The position numbers and the translations under genes were made by a program. A stretch of 64,000 nt of DNA from Rhytidiadelphus loreus. Its lineage: Eukaryota > Streptophyta > Bryopsida > Hypnales > Hylocomiaceae. Positions 59,266 to 64,000 of the stretch are shown here, one piece after another. Location of the stretch: the NCBI GenBank assembly GCA_947034895.1, contig OX344761.1:85449447-85513446 (forward strand), written 5' to 3'. How positions within the stretch are numbered: the stretch's first letter is position 1; each line of letters begins with the position of its first letter. The notes below the pieces were generated by a model. It was not told the DNA's origin, made no database searches, and saw only the letters and a list, made by a program, of their open reading frames with translations.

Positions 59266-62200
59266 ATGGCAGAGGCAGGGGGAGCTTTCGTGACGCGGTC
59301 GTTTGAGCGCATGCTGAAAGAAGTGTCTGGAAAGAAGTACATCAATCTTCAAAATGCTCTGAAAGCTTATCTGGGTACGTGAATGCAAATACAATTCAGT
59401 TGTGTGCTCTACCAGATCCTGGAGTCCGGTGGTTATTTGTATGCATCCTTGCGGTTCACGTTGCAATTCTTCCGCAAAAGTTGAGAATCATGTGTTTCTC
59501 GTCCGACTGGACGGTTGCAGATAGGCGGCCCACTGCTACACCAGTTCCACCAACTGGTCAGACGGAGGAGTCCGTTTCATCACATGTCAAGTATGAAATC
59601 ACATCGTTCTTCAACCCTAATCTGAAATATACGCCTATCCGTTTCTCTTATGCGGGTGATCACCATGTTTGGTTGTGAGGAATAGAGTTGCGATTCGGAA
59701 TAATCTTGTTTTAATGCATCAACTTTTGCGCCAAATATGGAAACGACAGAGGTGGATTATGAATAACTCAAGGAATTTTTAGGGCAACTAAACCGTAGCT
59801 GCGGGCCGGATTTGACAGTCATTTTGTTTGCTCATCTTGTTTGTTATCCCGCTATCGTGGTATTTTGAAATTTTGTGACAGGTATTGCTGCCCTTTGGTA
59901 GCTTCGTTGACAGTTTTTAGTCTTGTGTTCTTTGAATGTCCTCCATAGATTGGGAGTTAAAGGTGTCAAAGCTGGAGAAGACATATTGCCATTGAGCGAG
60001 ACAAAGGCTCATGTTCAAACGAGCAACGCAATAGTGCCAAGGCAAGATACTGGCCAAGCAGCTGCTGCCACAATGACTGAAGCTGGTAAAACTCTTGAAG
60101 GTTCAGAAGCTGAAATAGTGCTGCTACCATTGCGTCTTGCATTTGAAACGAAGCAAGCAAAAATCATAGAGCCTGCCCTTGACTGTTTACATGTCAGTGC
60201 ACGTAATCTAACCACTATATTAGTCTTGACTTCCTTGTAAGTAAACCCGTCATATTTTCTCTGAGTGCCCTCGCTTGGTGTTGATTTGTCAAGTACCTTT
60301 TACACTGTACCGAGAAAGTTCATCTGCTGATAGCAACATGATAATTTGCAGAAGCTGATTTCTTATGGACACTTGGAGGGAGAAGCTGGTCTAACCGGAG
60401 GCAAAAACGAAGTCATGCTCACGGAGCTTTTCAACATGGTTTGCAGGTCATCCGAAGATGGCACAACTGGCACTAATGAGAAGTAATATTTCCCTATCTC
60501 ACAAGGAGTCACTTCTTTAGATTTCATGAACTAGACACCGTCTCTCAACAAGCGTATGAATAGTTCAGGTTGTGGTGCATATTTTTATTATCTTCTCATT
60601 TTCAGTGCATATGAGGATGAGTTTCATACTCTCAATCCATCTTATTTTTATTCTTCATATGTTCACATGTCTGATGCTTTTCTCGGACTTGCCAGTGTGG
60701 TGCTCCAAGTGATCAAGGTTCTTCTCACAGCAGTTGCTTCACCTTCCTATCATGGTATTTTAAGCTTCCTGTTCTCTGCTTTGAGCACCAGTATGAAACC
60801 TGTTTCTTAGTTACATTTCAACAGTACTTACAGGCTCCCCATTGTTGATCATGCGCTTGGAAAGTTCTCGTGCAGGAATTCAGAACTTGTAGTGTTGTCT
60901 TTGATAATCCTTCTGTTGCTTCTGAATATATGCAGTTCATAGAGAGTGCCTCCTAACAGCCGTAAGGACATGCTACAATATTGTATTAAACAGGTAAGAG
61001 AACGAGGAATATCTTGTGATCTTCTGGATGGCTCATTGTCCAACTACGAGTTTATAAGGAATATCTAAATTCTTACTCTCTGGAGTCCGAAATATCTCTC
61101 ACTCTTGACATGCTTTTTAATTGTGCAGTAAAAGCTCTGTGAATCAAGCCGCTGCCAAGGCAACCCTGATGCAAATGATGTCTACGGTCTTCAGAAGGAT
61201 GGAAAGTGACACGGAGGTGTGAGTCGCCATCAGAACGCTTGAACAGCAGAATGCCCTAATTTTCGATGCTTGTACTTTATTAACCTTATATTACAATGAT
61301 ACTTAATTATTGCCGCTTTCATATGCCGCTTTCATAATGTGAAATCTTACTTTTTGGCTGTTGCGTACTTGAAGAGGGTAGAAGCCAGGAAGGTCGACCA
61401 GGGTGATTCGTCAAGCTTGGCACAGCCATCAGGTTCTACCTCTGATCAAATGTCGGCGGAGGATCTGAAACATCTCAGTGGACTTGCCGATATTAAGGTT
61501 TGGAAGTTTTCTTAGCAGAGACCAATGTAAACTATGATACAATGTAAAACCTTCTCTTACATCTTCTGATGACGATTCCACATAAATGAAGGGAAAGTAT
61601 GCTCAATAACCAAATATGTTTACCTCTTTACTTTAGTACACAAGACCCCAAAGTTGGAAACAGATTTGAAAATGAAACTATGTTGACGTCGGTTCCATTT
61701 CCCATCAAGTATGGAACTAAACCTGAACGTAAAATGTTTGGACTACAAGTGACAAGAATAGTTTTGGTAAGCTTTCAGGGGTTCGAAGCGGCTTTGAACA
61801 AAGTAGTCCAAGCAGGCGGTGAACCAGACAGTACTGGGTAAGATAATTGTGTAATCTTTATTTTGCACACTTTGAGAGTTCACTTTGAGTGTCTTTTCGT
61901 TGTGTTAACTGTCACAGATTGATAAAGTCTTTTCCTTTTGTCCAAGTTGATTAAAAGGTTACAGCCAAAATAAGTTGCTCTTATACTGAGCTGTCTTTGA
62001 AATTGAGCTGTCTCTCTTCAGACTTAATATGAACCTGGAATCGCTTACAGTGGGCCAGCAAGATGGGGTACTGGTTCTACGAACAATCTGCAAGGTGTTA
62101 TTCTCTACCTCAGCAGGTGATTTACTGAATAGCAGTTGAGCCTCCATATTCTTCTGGGCACATGACTGCCATATTTTACTATTTTTACATTTGTCAATGT

Positions 62201-64000
62201 AGAGTCCAGCTAATATCCTTAATGGACCAACAGCCATAAGTGGTAATGCATCCTATTAGTCTCCCAAGATCAATTTCACCAGTGAAGGGACCTTTTTTCA
62301 TTCCCAGTAATGGTGGGTTATAAGGGATCTACACACATGCTAGGAAGAGCCTCGGCACCAGTTTTGTACCCTTTTTTATTTTATTTTTTATAATAGCTTG
62401 TGTGCATATGAATGTCTGCCGAGCTCGTTTTTCTCCAAGTAGGGCTGCTGAGATTCAAGCTTGATCGAATTAAATTTGATAGTTTTTGTCTGTGAAGCTC
62501 TGAGTAGTCTTCCCGTATGCCAATATAACTGGTGGATATTGAACATATCAGCTGCAAATAACTCTGGGATTTCATCACCTGTAACACGATCATAAAATGC
62601 TTCAGTGTTTTACACATGCAGTTGGCCACGAAGGAAGAAACAGATGACCTCAGTAGTAGGACGAAGATTTTGTCTCTTGATCTTCTACAGGTACGCCTGC
62701 CTAATATCATTATCGTGTGACTTGTAGTAACAGAGTTTGGTGAATAGGGGATTTTTTTCTTGATAGAGTTGTCCATGTGCAGGGACTGCTGGAAGGTGTG
62801 AGCGATGCTTTCACTGTCAATTATACCTTCATTGATTCAGCGAAAGCTTATCTCTGTTATGCATTGCTGAGATCTTTCTTGTCACCCACTGCATCCGTCT
62901 TCCAGGTTTTTTCAGAAGTCTCTACGCACCTCTATTGCTTTGACCTTTCCATGTTTTATTAGGTCGCAAATTGTGGAGATTTGGTTGTCTTGGAAGCTGC
63001 GGAGTTTCAGTAAATTGACAGTTTCTCAGTTAGAGCGTCAGTTTCTTGTTCCTTGAAAGCTATCTAAGCTGTTAACGTATATAAGACATAACATTTTGAA
63101 ATTTGAATGCCTATGTAAAGTGAAAAGAAGCAATTTTAAAATGAGTGATCTTGTTGGAGACGATTCTTCTTTGTACCTCAAGGTTTAAGATTCTAGGTAA
63201 TGTGATGAATTGTAGCTATCCGCAAACATCTATTCAATTCTCCTGCTGCGATTTCGGGAAAGTCTCAAGGTATTTTCTGAAACAGGCATCCTGCTTCGTA
63301 CAGTGTTCATATTTGAAGACATTGATTCAATATCTATTCCATCAAATATGTAATAACGCCTATGCAGGCTGAGGTTGGGGTGTTTTTCTCTCTTGTAGTG
63401 CTTCGCTCATTGGACAACTCTGAAACACCTCCCTCACATTGCACCTCGGTCCTTAAGTATGTCTCGACATCATCTTCTTTCTCCTCTATAAGCCTCAGAG
63501 TGTGAGCGAACTTAAAATAGGCCGTTCATACTTCTAATATACATTATCCTACATCAATTTTTTACACCAAAGTACTTGGGCCAAAATATGCTATATGCTT
63601 TGACGAACAATATTGGAATCTAGTTTCATTTGTTTTGGAAACTTCTAAGTTGTCGCACCTGATTCTTTAGAGAGAGTTCTGTGAGTAGATTTAAATGACT
63701 CTATGGGGCGACTGCACGAAGCATGTATAACTTATTGTAGATCGCAAAATCAAAAGTAAAAACTTCTTTCATCTTCTTGAGGAGGAAGATCAACTGCAGG
63801 GTTGATCAGTTTTGCACTTGGTCTGAGCTCCAGAATAGACCTCAACGGTGTCAATGTTGGGCCTTGTTTGGTAATGAACCACCGGTTGAGCAATAGAATC
63901 CAATATCTATCCAATTGTTTTGGATTCGTAGAAAAATTCATGCTCTTTGCTCATTGCCAGCTTGATCGTTTGTATCCGGGTGTATCAGGATGCTGGAGAA
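59266..64000 (+). CDS. BIG5-like ARF guanine-nucleotide exchange factor, N-terminal part (partial)
   Basis: Fifteen exons are resolved with compatible phases: 59266-59374, 59521-59590, 59949-60192, 60352-60482, 60696-60754, 60936-60993, 61129-61218, 61377-61497, 61779-61837, 62022-62094, 62622-62690, 62783-62905, 63216-63269, 63368-63456 and 63989 off the edge. The seventh/eighth junction has an alternative. About 453 residues are encoded, the N-terminal quarter of a family near 1,750 aa. Diagnostic stretches are [16 protein letters not shown] at the start, [66 protein letters not shown] and [10 protein letters not shown]. These are the DCB region that mediates dimerisation; the Sec7 domain lies beyond the window. 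The family activates ARF GTPases at the trans-Golgi/early endosome. Similarity is closest to Arabidopsis BIG5 (MIN7/BEN1) from memory, so paralogue assignment is tentative. No ATG frame competes with the chosen start. Confidence 0.9.

Noticed and set aside
1..64000. tRNA, rRNA and snoRNA genes
   Set aside because: No T-loop GGTTCGAATCC-type box with matching cloverleaf arms and no rRNA stretch was noticed; a covariance search would be needed to exclude small RNAs.

Overview
The window reads as nuclear DNA of a land plant. It is AT-rich, and its genes are sparse, with short GT-AG introns and plant-type proteins: a BIG-family ARF-GEF, a UMP1 proteasome chaperone, an SNF12/BAF60 subunit, a plastid-targeted protein, and AAACCCTA (telo-box) motifs near several 5' ends. 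The lineage cannot be fixed from sequence alone. Compact introns inside repeat-rich intergenic DNA would suit a seedless plant, but this is inference.

Layout. 1-13.4 kb is repeat DNA: several terminal-inverted-repeat (TIR) elements, a diverged repeat array, and possible unassigned exons near the left edge. A 48-residue conserved plant microprotein lies on the minus strand at 13.5 kb, next to a ~0.3 kb tandem duplication. 14-19.7 kb is again repeat DNA, with decayed coding fragments at 18.1-18.9 kb. The SNF12/BAF60 gene occupies 19.7-21.3 kb (minus, two exons). 21.5-27.3 kb is repeat DNA. 27.4-28.3 kb holds a broken, unrecognised protein-coding locus (plus), facing a candidate first exon of a small membrane protein (minus, 28.7 kb). 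29-40.8 kb is essentially gene-free. UMP1 (plus, 41.0-42.4 kb, five coding exons) and an uncharacterised plastid protein gene (minus, 43.5-45.3 kb, five exons) lie tail to tail. 45.5-59 kb is repeat DNA. The 5' quarter of a BIG5-like ARF-GEF gene (plus, 15 exons resolved) runs from 59.27 kb off the right edge.

The genes are unrelated housekeeping genes, not a pathway: chromatin remodelling, proteasome assembly, vesicle traffic and plastid function. The most distinctive feature is the repeat content. One set of non-autonomous elements ends in CCCCTAAATG(C/T) and sits between TTAA sites, as piggyBac-type elements do. One copy is nested in another, and a related copy preserves the empty single TTAA. 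Alongside are CACTA-type mini-elements with 3-bp target duplications (one a near-perfect 192-bp hairpin), a TTA-flanked PIF/Harbinger-type element, a Mutator-like element and a TA-flanked 1.2-kb element. No transposase gene was recognised, and I found no convincing tRNA, rRNA or CRISPR. All exon structures are ab initio readings from splice signals, frame continuity and remembered family resemblance.
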